Origin: Osmia lignaria lignaria
Lineage: Eukaryota > Arthropoda > Insecta > Hymenoptera > Megachilidae
Direction of reading: 5' to 3'
NCBI RefSeq assembly: GCF_051020975.1
Contig: NC_135041.1
Coordinates: 11,296,256 to 11,360,255, forward strand
DNA: 64,000 bases
Shown here: piece after piece, positions 46,996-59,605 of the stretch
Layout: each line of letters opens with the position of its first letter
Position numbering within the stretch: the first letter of the stretch is position 1
Notes under the pieces: generated by a model
Database searches by the model: none
What the model was told of the DNA's origin: nothing
What the model saw: only the letters and a program-made list of their open reading frames with translations
Position numbers and translations under genes: made by a program

Positions 46996-48949
46996 CCTAT
47001 TTTACTTAGGAGTATATGTGGTCCTCACGATAAATATATCAACTATTGTACCTTCCTTTGCGTGCAAAAGAAATTATCATGGACAATATTCTCTAAAACA
47101 ATGACTAAATTTCATCCGTGTATCATCATTATTGCTGAAACATTAAACATCAAGTATGTGTTGGCGCGTGCCAAGCTGGTTGCCCGATTGTGCAAACGAA
47201 AAACGAATCTTCTCGTTGATATTTCGGTCACGAATCGCTTAACAGCGCGTAATTATTTCAGTGGCCTACTTAATGCCTCATTAGGATTGCCCTTCCTCTT
47301 TCTACGCGAACGAAATTAATTTCTTACTTGCTATCAGGCGACGTGGGTGATTCGAAAGCGTACAGTCTTACGAATTTATTATATTCATCGAATCAACCGT
47401 ATCTCAAGCGTACACCAAGAGATACCTTTAATGAGCAAACTTTGATTTCCACTGATGAAGAATTTAACTAACTAAATATTGTATTACGACACATTGATTA
47501 ACACGATGGCGACTGTCCATGACGCACAATTTCAGCGTCTTTTATTGTGTAACACGCGAATGCTTCGCTGTCTAACGCAGGTTACTAAATACGGAAAATT
47601 GAAGGGGAATAGTGAATCTACGCAAGCTTCGTAAAAAAAGTGATTCAGAAAAGAATCGCGCTTTTTATTTCGTATTTAAAGCAGCTTTCAACATTATTCG
47701 TTGAAATTGATATTTCAATTTAAAAGTTTGTTTCGACGACTTCATTGTACTTTACCGGGGTTTTAATATTTACTTTGGTGATACGAAAGTTGATGAATTT
47801 TCATCTTCAAATTTAATCTAACAAAATGGACACTGTATTTAAGTCACGTTCTATAAAATAACAGCAAAGTAACATTACATCGACCATCAGAAAAATCGAT
47901 AAAATAATCAAAACTATTTTCAATATCATAATTGAAACATTTTATACATCGTGCAAAATTTTCCCTCTGTATTATGGAATAAAAGTTGCCAGGAACAAAA
48001 CCATAGTACTCGCTTTTTTGCAATATTCCATTCCTTCATTACATGCTCCTCAAAGTTGGATTTATTACGAATATTCCATGTACGAGAAAAAATATCAATT
48101 AATTCCAACTCGCCTTTAATTAAAGAATTATATGGCATCGCATTGAAGTTGAGATTACAATGAGATTTAAAGAACTCCGCTTTTCTCCTGGTTATCGTTC
48201 AATCAATTCTTCATTATCTCGTCTATCAATTTCTTCAATAAATTAACTAATTATGACGCAGATGGCGGTGTGATCTTTGATCTTTAAGCGTCCTGATAAA
48301 ACCATAGAAAAAGGGCTGAATAAAATGCATTTTGTCAAAGCGTATAATTGTGTCCGCATTAACAAACTTGACCGATTTTTAATTATGCTAATTATTTTTC
48401 GAAACCGGCTTACAGAACATACTCTGTAAGTTGTTATTTGTCCCTCAACGGTATGTTTCAATTTGTCAGCTGTAAGGCTGTCCGTTTAATCGACTCTGGA
48501 GCTATGCGAGACTCGTTTTTAACCGGAAAGAAGAAACCAAAAGGTCGCGTGTTCTCAATTTTCATCGGTCCCATGGTTCCGGGGAATTTGACACTGATAA
48601 ATCACGTGATTGATTGGTCTTTCAGAGAAAATTGAATCTCCGCGAACGGAGTGTAACCGGTTTGCTCCGAAAAAAATTGTTCCTGGAATATTTACCTTTA
48701 TGATGAAATATTGAGTGGGTGTAAAAGATATCGTGCATCATTAATTTTCGTAAATTATTTCACACTGATTGGTGTTGCTTTCGATACTTTAATTAATAAG
48801 AGTTCTGATAAATTTTGTAGCAAACGCTAGATTTACACAATCCATTCGAAATGATGGGACGTAGATTTCTTATTTTACATTACAAAAATTATTAACGTGT
48901 TTTAACATTTCTTATTTAATTATTTTTGTGTTGTAAATAAGTGCAGAAT
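46996..48949. other. AT-rich noncoding stretch
   Basis: ORFs at 47062-47319, 47926-48163 and 48243-48635 lack splice, start or composition support. Confidence 0.4.
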
Positions 48950-49125
48950 TCTTAGAATTAAAAAATTTTTAGAGTCTGGAATTTTTGAATCTAGAGAGTC
49001 TAAAAATTTGGAAATTTGGAATTCTGATATTTTAGGATTTTAGAATTGTAAAATCTCAGAATCTTTGAATCTTGAAATTTTAATATGTTGAAAATTTGAA
49101 ATTTTGGAATTCTGCAAAGTCATTT
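48950..49125. repeat. Decayed minisatellite, third copy
   Basis: The same words as at 6228-6405 and 10350-10500 (GGAATTTTTGAATC, GGATTTTAGAATTG, AATCTCAGAATC) repeat irregularly. The GC-rich hAT-like tail present at the other two loci is missing here. Confidence 0.65.
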
Positions 49126-50485
49126 ACTAAAAAATATATTTTTGACGCATCAGGTCAAAGTTTAATACGCTCAAGAAAGTTGAAACTGCTGTGAAACGAA
49201 TTTGTTGCACAGATCAGAAATTAAAAGTTTGATAATACAAACGAAACACGAACGAGCTCCGCTACGAGTACTTAAACCTAAGTCCTTCTTGTTATTTAAA
49301 GTGGAATATTTATAACCATGCTGCGTTTCAATCATATTTTCAATTCAACTCCAGTCAGTTTCAAATTTCGCGTTTCAATATCGCATTTCAATGATTGAAA
49401 TTTTAATTCGTAATTATCAACCTCAAATATTTAATTTAATTATTACGTGAAGTAACCTAAATAGCTAATGTAATATTCGATCTTTTAATGTCCAACGAAT
49501 GGACGAATGACGTTGCCTGATCGAAATTAAATTCGTTAACGTTAATGGTGTTTAAATAATTTTAGACTGTAATCAATTTCATCGATACGTCATCATTTTC
49601 TATCATAGAAAAGGAACAAAATTACAGACATAAAATTCAAATTATTTTCATCATTTTTTGACAATTTTTCCTAATACAATGAAGAGCACAATTCAAATTG
49701 TTTTTAAACAGAAATAATTGTAAAATTATGTACCTATAGATTAACTTTCAATTTTTGAAAAAAAGTGTATTATTGAATCATTTGTTTTTCTCTTCACTGT
49801 GTCTTTAAAGTGACTCGATGTTTGACAGATTTATCGAAAGAAACGCGACAATTTCCTAAAAGATTCCTTTTTACTTTCATTTAATTCTGTCTCACACCGT
49901 TGAAGAGCTATCACAGAAAGGAATTGCCGATTTCAATACGCTTTGTCGCCGCAAAAACCGTCCATTTTTAGTGACAAAGTACTTTACGCTCTAGAGAACT
50001 GGAACAAGAAGTTCGTGGGAGTGCCTGAGAGGTGATACAAGAATTTTGCAAGCGAGATTCGTATTACGATTCTACCACCTTCGTTACTTTATAAAGACCT
50101 TTTGTTTATTTTTTACATTCCTCAGTGAATGTTCGAATGTAAATATATGCATCAGTCTCGCAAACAAAAATCCCTTTGTAATCCCACAGCTATTTTTATA
50201 AACATTTCATTCATCTTTCGCGTCTATTTCTATTTTTAAACAACTTGGATTGAAATCACGTCTTTCATACGTTATTGCTATTTTGGATCAAATATGAATT
50301 ACGGGTCAAAAATAGTTTGTGAACAATCTTTAACTTTTTACAAAATTTTGGATATATCAGTTTTAAGAAGGTATCTTAACTTGGACGTAAAATAATTTTC
50401 CGATCGTTTACCATAACTTTGATACTTCGTTCCACCTGTTGAATCATTGTCAGCCATACAAATACGAGTAAAAACAAGAAGGCAC
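49126..50485. other. AT-rich noncoding stretch
   Basis: No ORF over 60 codons and no repeat was recognised. Confidence 0.5.
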
Positions 50486-50851
50486 GTACATTCGCGATCA
50501 AAGCAGTCCTCCCTGAGGAAAATGATGATATAGGGAAAGCTGGAATTCTCTAAACTTAAATTTTGGCAATGTTAATATTAAAAATAATTTACAAACGAAA
50601 TAGTATAATTTTTAATTATTAAATATAAAATTTAGTGTATAACTGATAAATATGAATAATGAATAAATATTAATTTAAATTTTCCCTCGTAAATCACTCA
50701 AGCCCCATTCGTACCATGAATTTTGAACCATCCTGTATACGGGGCCCCTTTCGCTGCATTGTCACTCTCCTCAGGGGTGCCTATGAGGAAGGGCGAAAAC
50801 GCGAAACATTACCATTTTTCCTGGGGAAGTCTGTTTTGATCGCTACTGTGC
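50486..50851 (+). mobile_element. MITE-1 copy 5, complete, 366 bp
   Basis: The left terminus GTACATTCGCGATCAAAGCA, then GTCCTCCCTGAGGAAAATGA, and the reversed right terminus GCACAGTAGCGATCAAAACA, then GACTTCCCCAGGAAAAATGG, are inverted repeats of about 45 bases with GCGATCAAA invariant. The left interior is AT-rich and shared with copies 1 and 3. The right interior has a GC-rich segment (GGGGCCCCTTTCGCTGCATT) not seen in the shorter copies. No ORF. Confidence 0.8.
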
Positions 50852-52235
50852 AGTAGGAAACGGTAAATCAAAGGTAACTTGTTTTTCGAGAAAGTTTCAA
50901 AGTACTTGTAAATTTGAAGTACAAAACTCAAAAATATACAGTAACAATTTTTCATATACAATTGGTGATATGAAACAAAGTAAAAAACAGAATTCGCAAA
51001 TAACTGCGATAAATTGGGAAAAAATCAAAATTTCCGGGGAAGAAATCACTTCGATAAATTGAATTCTATACAATAATCTCTGGGTTTATAGTTCATCGCT
51101 TCGAAAACGTATCTATGAGTTATTAAATTGACCAAAACGAATTGAAGTAACGAATCCTGAAATATTTCAACGTTCGAGCGTGAAACACGAGCAAAAGCCT
51201 CTGATCCTCCCGATTTTCCTCGGAAAACATTCCACACGATTAACCCTGTACAACTCAAATCTTTTGCTTGCCAAGAAACGAACAATAAGTTCACACGAAT
51301 GATTATGACACAATATTTGTTTCAATACTCTGTTACAGTAGGTACATATAATTCACATAATTAATGGCAAAATAGAGAAAGGGTTTCCAATTAACAACAA
51401 AAGATAAATATCTCTGAAAACTACATCAGTGGTTATGGATGAAGGGTTGAAAGGGTTAAAATATTTTAATTTATGATAATAGAAACATCCTGATTGAAAT
51501 TAAATCATACTTTTGTAGAAATAACTGCTCAATGACCTCTGACAAATTAACTCATTATCGAATTAACGTTAATTATCAAATAATTCAAGACTTACGTTAC
51601 CTTCACCTCAATTGTAAACTATATGTAAACCTGATGCGTTAGTACGTGCTTCGTTTTGCGAGTGCATGCGAATCGCGAACCAGTGAATTGCTTATGGGAC
51701 CGTGGTCGATTTCCCCGAGCAATCCGAAGGAAATGATATTGGTAATTCAGTTTACAAGGCTGATTGCTTCGAAAAATCTATTTCTTCGTCTATCTTCTTT
51801 TGTAGCGATTACAGAGTGAGCAATGATAGAATGATTTTTATCTACAAGAGCTCCATTTTCAAGAAATTTAATTTTGAAGATTCGTATTTGAATTCAATCA
51901 TAAGATAAACATAATAATAACAATTATGACTACTTTCAAAGTTAAATGGCCACGCAACGGAAACTTGTTTATTGTTTCATGGATCTAATTTATTGTAGTA
52001 TTTATGCGCCTTCCGGGTGAAGAATGTCGAAACGAGATTCATTTGCGCATGCGAACGTCGTCGAATGGAATGTTTACCGAGGAACGAACCGAGTTTCCGT
52101 GAAAATTTGTCACGCCATTTTCATTATTTCCGGCTGGTAAGCGCGAAAACAACGTTATGAAGAATACTTCTGAGGACATTTTTTATAAACTACTTGCGTA
52201 TTTATATACTGTGATTCAAAAGCTCGGTAAGAATG
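50852..52235. other. Noncoding stretch
   Basis: A minus-strand ORF (51046-51294) and a plus ORF without ATG (51702-51908) have no supporting signals. Nothing else is visible. Confidence 0.4.
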
Positions 52236-52542
52236 TTAACACGTTGACTGCCACATGTATCATCAATGACTGACATCAGAAATTAAAAAAAAAAAGAAAT
52301 ATTTAACAAAATATTTAATGACATTAATATTATCCATAATATCTATCCATAATAGATGCCCTCAAATTAAAAGGTTAAAAATTGCATTCTTATAATTAGA
52401 GGCGAACTGAGACTTAAACGGTTTAACGGGAGATTAATGACACGACGGGCGTATTAAAATTTGAAAATTAATAATTTTTAGCGTGCGCCATTCTAAACAC
52501 GACTATTCTGTGCCATTTTTATTGTTACAGCCAACGCGTTAA
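52236..52542. mobile_element. TTAA-type MITE, family T1, complete
   Basis: A 307-bp element with TTAA at both ends (52236-52239 and 52539-52542). The left terminus TTAACACGTTGACTGCCACA and the reversed right terminus TTAACGCGTTGGCTGTAACA are inverted repeats. The AT-rich interior contains an A11 run and no ORF. Related single ends occur at 13146-13262, 19356, 21669 and 28932. Confidence 0.75.
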
Positions 52543-53689
52543 CAAATTCATGTTAATTAATTTTAAATAGTAATATTATCGAAGCAATAAATCAAAATAG
52601 AAAATAAACTTCAGAAGATTCATTGTGAATTTCAAAAAAAACGTCTTGTTTAACAAAATTAAACAATATGACTTAATTACCTAATGAAATCTTCTGTGAA
52701 CGAGTTCCGTCTTGGACAGATGCATTCATAATCAACGTCAGCACCAACCAATGACGTTCCTTCATTACCAGACAGATCGAATTGTCGTCTTCGAACAAAA
52801 CTGGCGTTGTGTTCGGTTTATTGGCACGAAATCGATCGCTATATACGTGCCAGGCTAGTTGATTTCAATCAATCGTCCTCTAAGACCCTGCCGTAGGGCT
52901 GCTACTTTCAATTAAAGCTTTGCTACCATAAGCATCTTTAAGGGGTGACGAAGTCACCCTCCCTGTTTTAATTGATTATAATTAACGACTATCATACGAC
53001 TTAAACGTAGACAAATAGAAAACTATACACACGGTTGAACATGTATACATATACATATATACATGTATAATAAATACACATATATGCGCGCGTCTTCAAG
53101 TAATTCACTGATACGTAGATGTATTATTTGTCAATATTAATTAGCATGAATTTCATTTCTCAGGAGACCATCCGAGGGTTCGATACCATCTCGACACGTC
53201 TCAACGTGATGAATTAAAGGACGATAATTACGATGAATGAATTACGATCATATTAATTATGCTCTCTGTTTCAACTCTGACAATCTATCGCTGCATTATT
53301 TCGATTTTCCGAGGTTCACTCCTTCTGGTACGATTGAAACGTCATTCTGAGAAGAGTTCTTCAGGGTAGTCTCGAGAAAAATACGTTTAATATACAGGAC
53401 GCTGTACATATAAGAAGGTATATAGCGCGGGATAGGTGGCGCTAACTTCGCGGTTACAGAAAACTCGAAACACTGATTACGAGTTTCGCTCTTTTATCTC
53501 GGCTGAGACTGTCAAAACTTTCTTGTTCCTTGCGAATCAACGGCACATGATATGAATAGAAATCTTTGGTATCCGTGTCACGTTCAGAGACAGCGTTCGG
53601 GTCCGAAATTTCATACGATCCTTTTTCCAAGGTCCTAAGTCAATAACGCTAACGAGCGTCCGCGTTACCCGAGTAACTTCGGCAAACAA
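52543..53689. other. Noncoding stretch
   Basis: Contains the TA-rich palindrome listed below and otherwise nothing recognisable. GC rises from about 53400 onward. Confidence 0.4.
53038..53070. repeat. TA-rich palindromic microsatellite
   Basis: ACATGTATA and TATACATGT flank a short ATACAT array, so the whole is nearly self-complementary. Confidence 0.7.
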
Positions 53690-54240
53690 ATCTGTCGCGG
53701 TTACTTTTTACTTTCTCGTGATACCTTGTAGCCAATGCCAACCGATTCTAAGGAATCCACCCCTGAGCATCGAGTACACCTGACCAGCCGAGTTGAGAGC
53801 CATCAGTCTGTTCCTCTTTCGATATGATTCTTCTTCGTTAACCGATACGGCTGTCACAGAACACCGAGGAGACTCTCCAGAAGCTCCTCGAGATTCACCG
53901 AGATCGACGATTGGCACCGATTTAAAGAATAGCATCGATACCCGCGCGACGTGATCGACGCTTTATCAGACGAGACGGTTCCGTTGGGGGATCGTAGGTG
54001 GATAAGGACGATGGAGAGGAGAGAGGAAGTACACGAGGTTTCGGTGATAAGGTGGTGTCAGGAGCACGATGGCTCGCATCTCAACCGCGCGGCGGCTCGG
54101 AGTCGACTGGCAATACTGGTATCCCGAGGGCTTCGACGCCTCCTGTTGGTCGCACGGTGGTCCTCTCGCACCACCAGGCGCAGACGCCCCAAAACAATCA
54201 CCGTCCACGATCTGTTATTCTTACTTTACATCGAACACGT
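53690..54240 (+). promoter_or_regulatory. CpG-rich island, candidate promoter and first coding exon
   Basis: The second strong GC/CpG island of the window. Three plus frames and one minus frame are open across its core. The frame starting at 53998 (GATAAGGACGATGGAGAGG) has the strongest purine-first bias and reads as a polar, Gly/Ser-rich sequence with a His/Gln patch (LSHHQAQTPQNNHRP), typical of insect regulatory-protein linkers but not diagnostic. Another plus frame has an ATG at 54069 (MARISTARRLGVDWQYWYPE). Several donor-like sites occur (GATCGTAG|GTGGATAAG near 53995, AATACTG|GTATCC near 54119), none decisive. I call the island but not a CDS. Confidence 0.3.
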
Positions 54241-54475
54241 TTCTCTCCTTTCTTATTTTCATCGTCTATTCGCGTACCTTATAATCCGTGTTTACGCGAA
54301 ACGTCTGGTTACTATTACCCACCATTCGTATTTCTGCCCCGTTGCTTTCAAACCGACCTTATGACGATTCTTTGACCAACAGCTTTTATTATTTATTAAT
54401 TGAGCTACGAAGTCTTCCAGCTAATGATGATTGCTTGAATAATTATAATGAAATTAAAACAAAGTTGATTTTTGT

Positions 54476-54752
54476 TTAATCCCTGAAGCCTAGGTTAATC
54501 GTTAGTCAACTTACCAAATATATTCAGGGATATTAATTTAAATTTAAATGTACAATTTTTAACTAATTAATTGCGTTCGACGTGTATACTCGTTATTGCT
54601 TGATTTTAATTACTAGCAAAGGATTTTTAAAACTTAATTTCGCAGTTAACTGGTTAAAGGAACAACGCAGAATTTAGAGAATGAAAATAATATGAAATAT
54701 GAAATGAAATTAAAATTCTGGCTCTCTCCATGGTCCACCATTCGAAAGTTAA
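54476..54752 (+). mobile_element. TTAA-type MITE, family T2, complete copy D, 277 bp
   Basis: TTAA lies at both ends (54476-54479 and 54749-54752). The left end TTAATCCCTGAAGCCTAGG is homologous to copy A. The right end reversed, TTAACTTTCGAATGGTGGAC, is an imperfect inverted repeat of the family left end. The interior contains ATGAAAATAATATGAAATAT and AATTAAAATTCTGGCTCTCT, the conserved block used to recognise fragments elsewhere. Confidence 0.7.
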
Positions 54753-55954
54753 AGATGCAATGAACAGTATATCAGTTGTAAATTAAATAACAATTCAACC
54801 ATGAAAAGGTTGGAAAAGAATTCGTTTCAATAGCACATTGCTTTAATGTTATCGTATCTCATTATCCTGAAGGATGCTTCGGTGTAGTCTCGAGAATACA
54901 ACAATAAAGGCACCTCGTTTTCTTTCAAATTTTCTTCTTCCTTATAAATTTATCACCCCTCCACTCGTCCCCTTTTCTCAGTATCAGATGTTGATATACA
55001 CTCGTGCCACGTGAGACACAGTGTCCTCATTATTCGACACTGGTGTCAATCAGTTCGCATCTTTTACCTCGAATCCACCAGATACACATACATATCTCAT
55101 TTGACCTTTGCAAAATCATTCTCAACTCACTAGCTCCCAGTTCAAATTTATTTCGCTACTGTTCGCCTTCACGTGTTCGTGTAACTTTTATTATTGCATT
55201 ATCTATGCATGAGTTTTTGTCGATTTCCATGATTCCATGGTTAGACTTTTTTAAATTTGCTCGCGAGAAGTCACGAATGTCGTCGTTATTCACTCACGGC
55301 ATATATTAAAGTTGATACCGCATCGGATATCCGATCACTCATGATTTTACGAAGATGTTATTTGATACGATCGTTACATGTCAAGAGCTTCCAATTAACA
55401 GAATTTAGACCACTATTGACGAATGTTTCAACGATGACATAAAGGTACTTCTTTTTGCAGAAATTTTATAAGAATCGAGCTTAAAAACTTACTTTATAAT
55501 ACGTTGACAAAGAATTGTTGAAATAGTATACGAATCATACATGAATAAAGCTAATTAAATTTCTTTTAATTTGCGAGAAAGAATTTTAGATGTCAATATT
55601 ATAAAAAGGTGAAGTAAATTTAATTTTTATTAACATTTTGTATCGTGACGCAAATTACGGTGTGTTGTTTGTTTCATTACAATAATGAACGTACTTTTTA
55701 TAATGGGTATAACTCACATGGATGCACAGTAAAAAAGATTATAAAAAATGCAATGAATTTAAAAGAGAAAATATTACCAGAAAGTTACACGTATGCGTGG
55801 CATTAAAAATGCCATCTAGTTAGCTGTATTCATGTATACCAAATTGTATTTTCCTTTATTTACATGATTTCAAGTTTCTTAAATCTTTTAAAATAAAATT
55901 TTTTTACTCTTTGAAATATAGAATGCTACTTATATTTTCAAAACTGTGTTTGCA

Positions 55955-55987
55955 AAATTTCATTTAAATTTCATTCAAATTTCATTC
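55955..55987. repeat. Three tandem copies of an 11-mer
   Basis: AAATTTCATTT followed by two copies of AAATTTCATTC. The first copy differs only in its last base. Confidence 0.9.
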
Positions 55988-56589
55988 CCTAGAAAGAATC
56001 GCATGAGTGATAGGAAGCAGGTTGTAAGCGTTCCGGTTCATGCTTCTGACAAGCGATTCCATAACAAAGCAAATACTCCAAAATCCATAGCAAGTTCACT
56101 GCCTGTGCATTTTCGTCACGCTTATGCATTCTCTTTATTTTCAGCATGATATAAAATAAAGGTCAAGAAATTTCATCAGCTGAAGTTATTAGCTGAAAAA
56201 GTTATAATCTTCATAAATATAAACTTTTTCCAAGAGTATGTTCCTAAAAGGTAGTCCATTGTTCTTTTTATTTTTACCTTAAACCCTTTCTTATATTCTT
56301 TTTTTAGATTTATTTTAAGCAGAAAAAAGTTTATGTTATTTTTTATCTTCGTTCTTTAGGCTATCCTCCTGTCTATTGATGTAATTTGAATTTTATTGTT
56401 GGACGACTATCATCTGTCATGGTTTTCAAAGACCAGCCTTAATGATAAAATAATATAAGAAAGATAATACCTAAAAAGCAACCTAACTCAGTTGTAATCA
56501 GACGTGGAGAAGAAATTCTGGTCCAGACACGTTACTGATAAAAAACACGCATAATTACATTTACATCTTAAATGTTATAGCGAGTGGTG

Positions 56590-56670
56590 AGATCTCTTTC
56601 CCATACGTCAGTATTTTCCCTAAGGAAGCTTATGTGAATCTGGGTTACGATTGACCAGCGTTCAAGAGTG
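56590..56670 (-). mobile_element. T2 repeat fragment, left-end portion, minus orientation
   Basis: On the minus strand: CTCTTGAACGCTGGTCAATC, then GTAACCCAGATTCACATAAG, matching the left end of the minus copy at 35749 (CCTTGAAC, GGTCAATCGTGACC). Boundaries are uncertain. Confidence 0.4.
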
Positions 56671-58084
56671 AAAACCAATATTGACCAACTGTTACCTAGA
56701 ATCGCATCGCTTCTGCTTGCATTATAGAATTTCTTCGATTTTTATCATTCTAATCGTACAATTTTACTAAATTTTACTACACATTTCTTGTGAAAGTTTT
56801 TCCTGCTACAATCCAGCTTTTTCTGACGATCTTTAATTATTATTCCCTTTGCTACTGACATAGAAACCCTCCACATTCCATGTAGAAAATCTACATAGTA
56901 TTACATGAGTGAAATTAGAATTGTAAATGTAGACTAGGTTCGCTCGACTCTTATCGTTTCTTCTTTTCACTGGTACTCTTTTTCTTTTTCGAATAAGGAG
57001 GAAGTGTAACGTATATTTATGGAGCATGGTATTACTATTCGAAGCTGCCACTTCCTTTATACTCCTCGTTTGCAGGTTTGCAGTCACAGATTCTCGGATT
57101 CGCACCGGAAATGCGCGCAATAACTTTTGCTATTAGCGCAGCAGATCCAAGCCACGGAAAGCAATAAATTCTGACATTTATGCGTAACCTCTGTCTTCTA
57201 TTCAAGCTTTATCATGCAAAAGTAATATTTACAACCCTCATTAATCATTACATAATAAATCTTGAAAATTCATAGTGAAATGGTAGATTTTGAAAATCTA
57301 TACCTATAATGTTCGGAAAATATCACATGATTTTACAATTTACAAATTTAAAAAAAGCTGTTATGATTGAAAAAACTATCAGAATCTTCTTTATATTCGT
57401 TCAAATTTAAAGGAACAAATTTTACAACGAAACAAAGCCTCGTACAATATAAGATTCGAAGAGCAAGAAAAATGATCCCATAAACGTTCTTTCCGAACTA
57501 TTTCCCCCAATTAACTGTTGTACGCGTGGAAACATCCATTCAGATAGTAGTACAATTTGTCAAAACTGTGTGTTATAAACGGGATCGTAGTAGTCATAAA
57601 ACAGAACAATTTGCCTGTTGAGGGCATATATTTTCGAAGATAAAATGTGTCCTAGTCCAAGGCTGGTCTACGACCCAGTTTCCCATTTCCTTTCTTTCGG
57701 GATCATCCGCGATACACGTAGATATGTACGTGTCGGTCTTTGTCAACCTTCAGAACTTTCATCTCGTTGAACGTTTTTACCTACATACTTATATTGTCCG
57801 ATAAAGTCCACTGTACCGTTCGGATAACTCGATTTGGGAATTCGGTCTTTGAATATATCAACTGAATAAGGAAAAACCGCGTGCAAGAAGAATCTCCTGA
57901 TAAAACGTCCTTTGTCAATTTTTTAAACTTCTTCTCATTGTGATTGACGATTTATTTTGAATTCCTATGTAACATTTCTTTTTTCATATTTACCTCTGTC
58001 ACAGGTAAGCTTTGTAATATTCTGTGTTTTGACAATGAAAATTGGATATACCTACTTTATCTTTTCCAAGTATACATTTGCAAT

Positions 58085-58345
58085 GTAGGGTATCGAACAC
58101 AGTGGGCTTCCCCAGGGAAATTGGCGTTAAGACTGATTCAAACACATCGAGTAATTTAGTCGAGTGACGAGCAACTATTTACTACTCAATGGTTTAGTGT
58201 ATAAAAAAGTGTCCGGACTAATACAGCCTAGCTTTGGAAATCGAGAAGGATGAACAGATGAACTCAACTAAAGAAATTGGTTCGGATAGGTTCAGGGAGG
58301 CATCATTATTCTCACTGGGAAATCCTACTGTGCTCGGCACTGTAC
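58085..58345. mobile_element. MITE-1 copy 6, both ends present, 261 bp
   Basis: The left terminus GTAGGGTATCGAACACAGTG, then GGCTTCCCCAGGGAAATTGG, and the reversed right terminus GTACAGTGCCGAGCACAGTA, then GGATTTCCCAGTGAGAA, are inverted repeats. The interior differs from copies 1, 3 and 5, so this is a separate subfamily sharing only the ends. Confidence 0.7.
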
Positions 58346-59539
58346 ATAAAGTATCTACGTTAATACCTGACAGATTCCTCGCTTTTTAAATTAAATATTG
58401 TATTTACAAATTTTATAATTAAATATCTTTTAGTTGAAAATTTGAGTACTTAATTTTCCCAGATACACCACTGCACATTGACCCGACCGCATTCCTTCAA
58501 AACCGCATGGTTTTAGTTTCGTATGTGGAATCACGAAGCAACAAGCATAACATACAATAGGTTGCCTACATTTACCGCAACCCACGAATTTCCAATGTGT
58601 GGAATGATTATTAAAGTTGTGCATACAAAGGTACATGGTAACAACGTTTTCTGCTTTATAAGTGGAATTATTTCGCAAACGAAGTAAAAAGTTTTACTAC
58701 CGTGCGGATGTGTTGTTAAGCAAGTGGGCATTGTTTAGTGAGATTATAATTTATAAATAAACTTGATTTTGCGTTTATGCTTTTGCGAATAGAAAGCATG
58801 AATTCTATAGGCAAGGAATAATTTTCGAATAAAGTGGGGACAGATGCTGAAAGCAATATTGAATTTCGAAGTTTCTATTCGCTGAATGCGAAAAAGGTAT
58901 TTCGAGAAAAAAGATTTCTTTTTGAAATAATATTGCATTTCGATATTCTCCATTATTACATATCTCGTCGAAACTTTGAAATTGCCTTGAAAAGTTTTCC
59001 TCGGCTCTTCGACTCCTAAATCTAGTTGATCCTTTAACCGCGGTGACTTATAAAAGTAATCAATTTTTATTAAATCCACGGAGACGGCTACTTAAAATTA
59101 TATTGCCAACATTTTAAATATCAAACACTTTGATTTATGACTCACATACTGATAAAGTAATGAATGTCTTTAACATAAGATAAATATTAATAATACTACT
59201 TTGAAATTTTACATTTTGTAATAGTTTATAATTGTTCTTCAAATCTTCAAATTTTTTAATTATATATCTTGTAAGCTCACTTAAAATGGACACGGACGTA
59301 GTACTATATTATGACTCATAAAAGTACGCTTTTATGCTTCTACAGAGACTTCCAGTCTAGCTTTTTATCTTCATTAACAAAATGCAATTAAAACTCCCGA
59401 ATGCCATTTTAGAATCTAACATTTTGTACTAATTTACAACTATCCTTTCAGCCTTTATGTTATTATGTATCACTTATAAATCTTGTGGAATCATCAAAAG
59501 CTGAAAGTAAAATCATCACGAAAGAGTTTACAATACAGT

Positions 59540-59605
59540 TGAACGAAAGTAAAATTTAGAAAATGAAAATAATATGAAATAAAAAATTAAATTAAAATTG
59601 TATAA
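59540..59605 (+). mobile_element. T2 repeat fragment, copy E (internal block)
   Basis: AAATTTAGAAAATGAAAATA, then ATATGAAAT and TTAAATTAAAATTGT match the T2 interior. The right terminus is lost. Confidence 0.5.

Larger units (their letters stand above)
54753..58084. other. Long noncoding stretch with small repeats
   Basis: ORFs at 55004-55442, 55946-56149 and 56833-57120 have no supporting signals. The tandem repeat and T2 fragment in this stretch are listed separately. Confidence 0.4.

Noticed and set aside
53170..53200. B-box-like GGTTCGATACC suggesting a tRNA gene
   Set aside because: The T-stem has a mismatch, and no A box, D arm or acceptor stem pairs in the preceding 75 bases.
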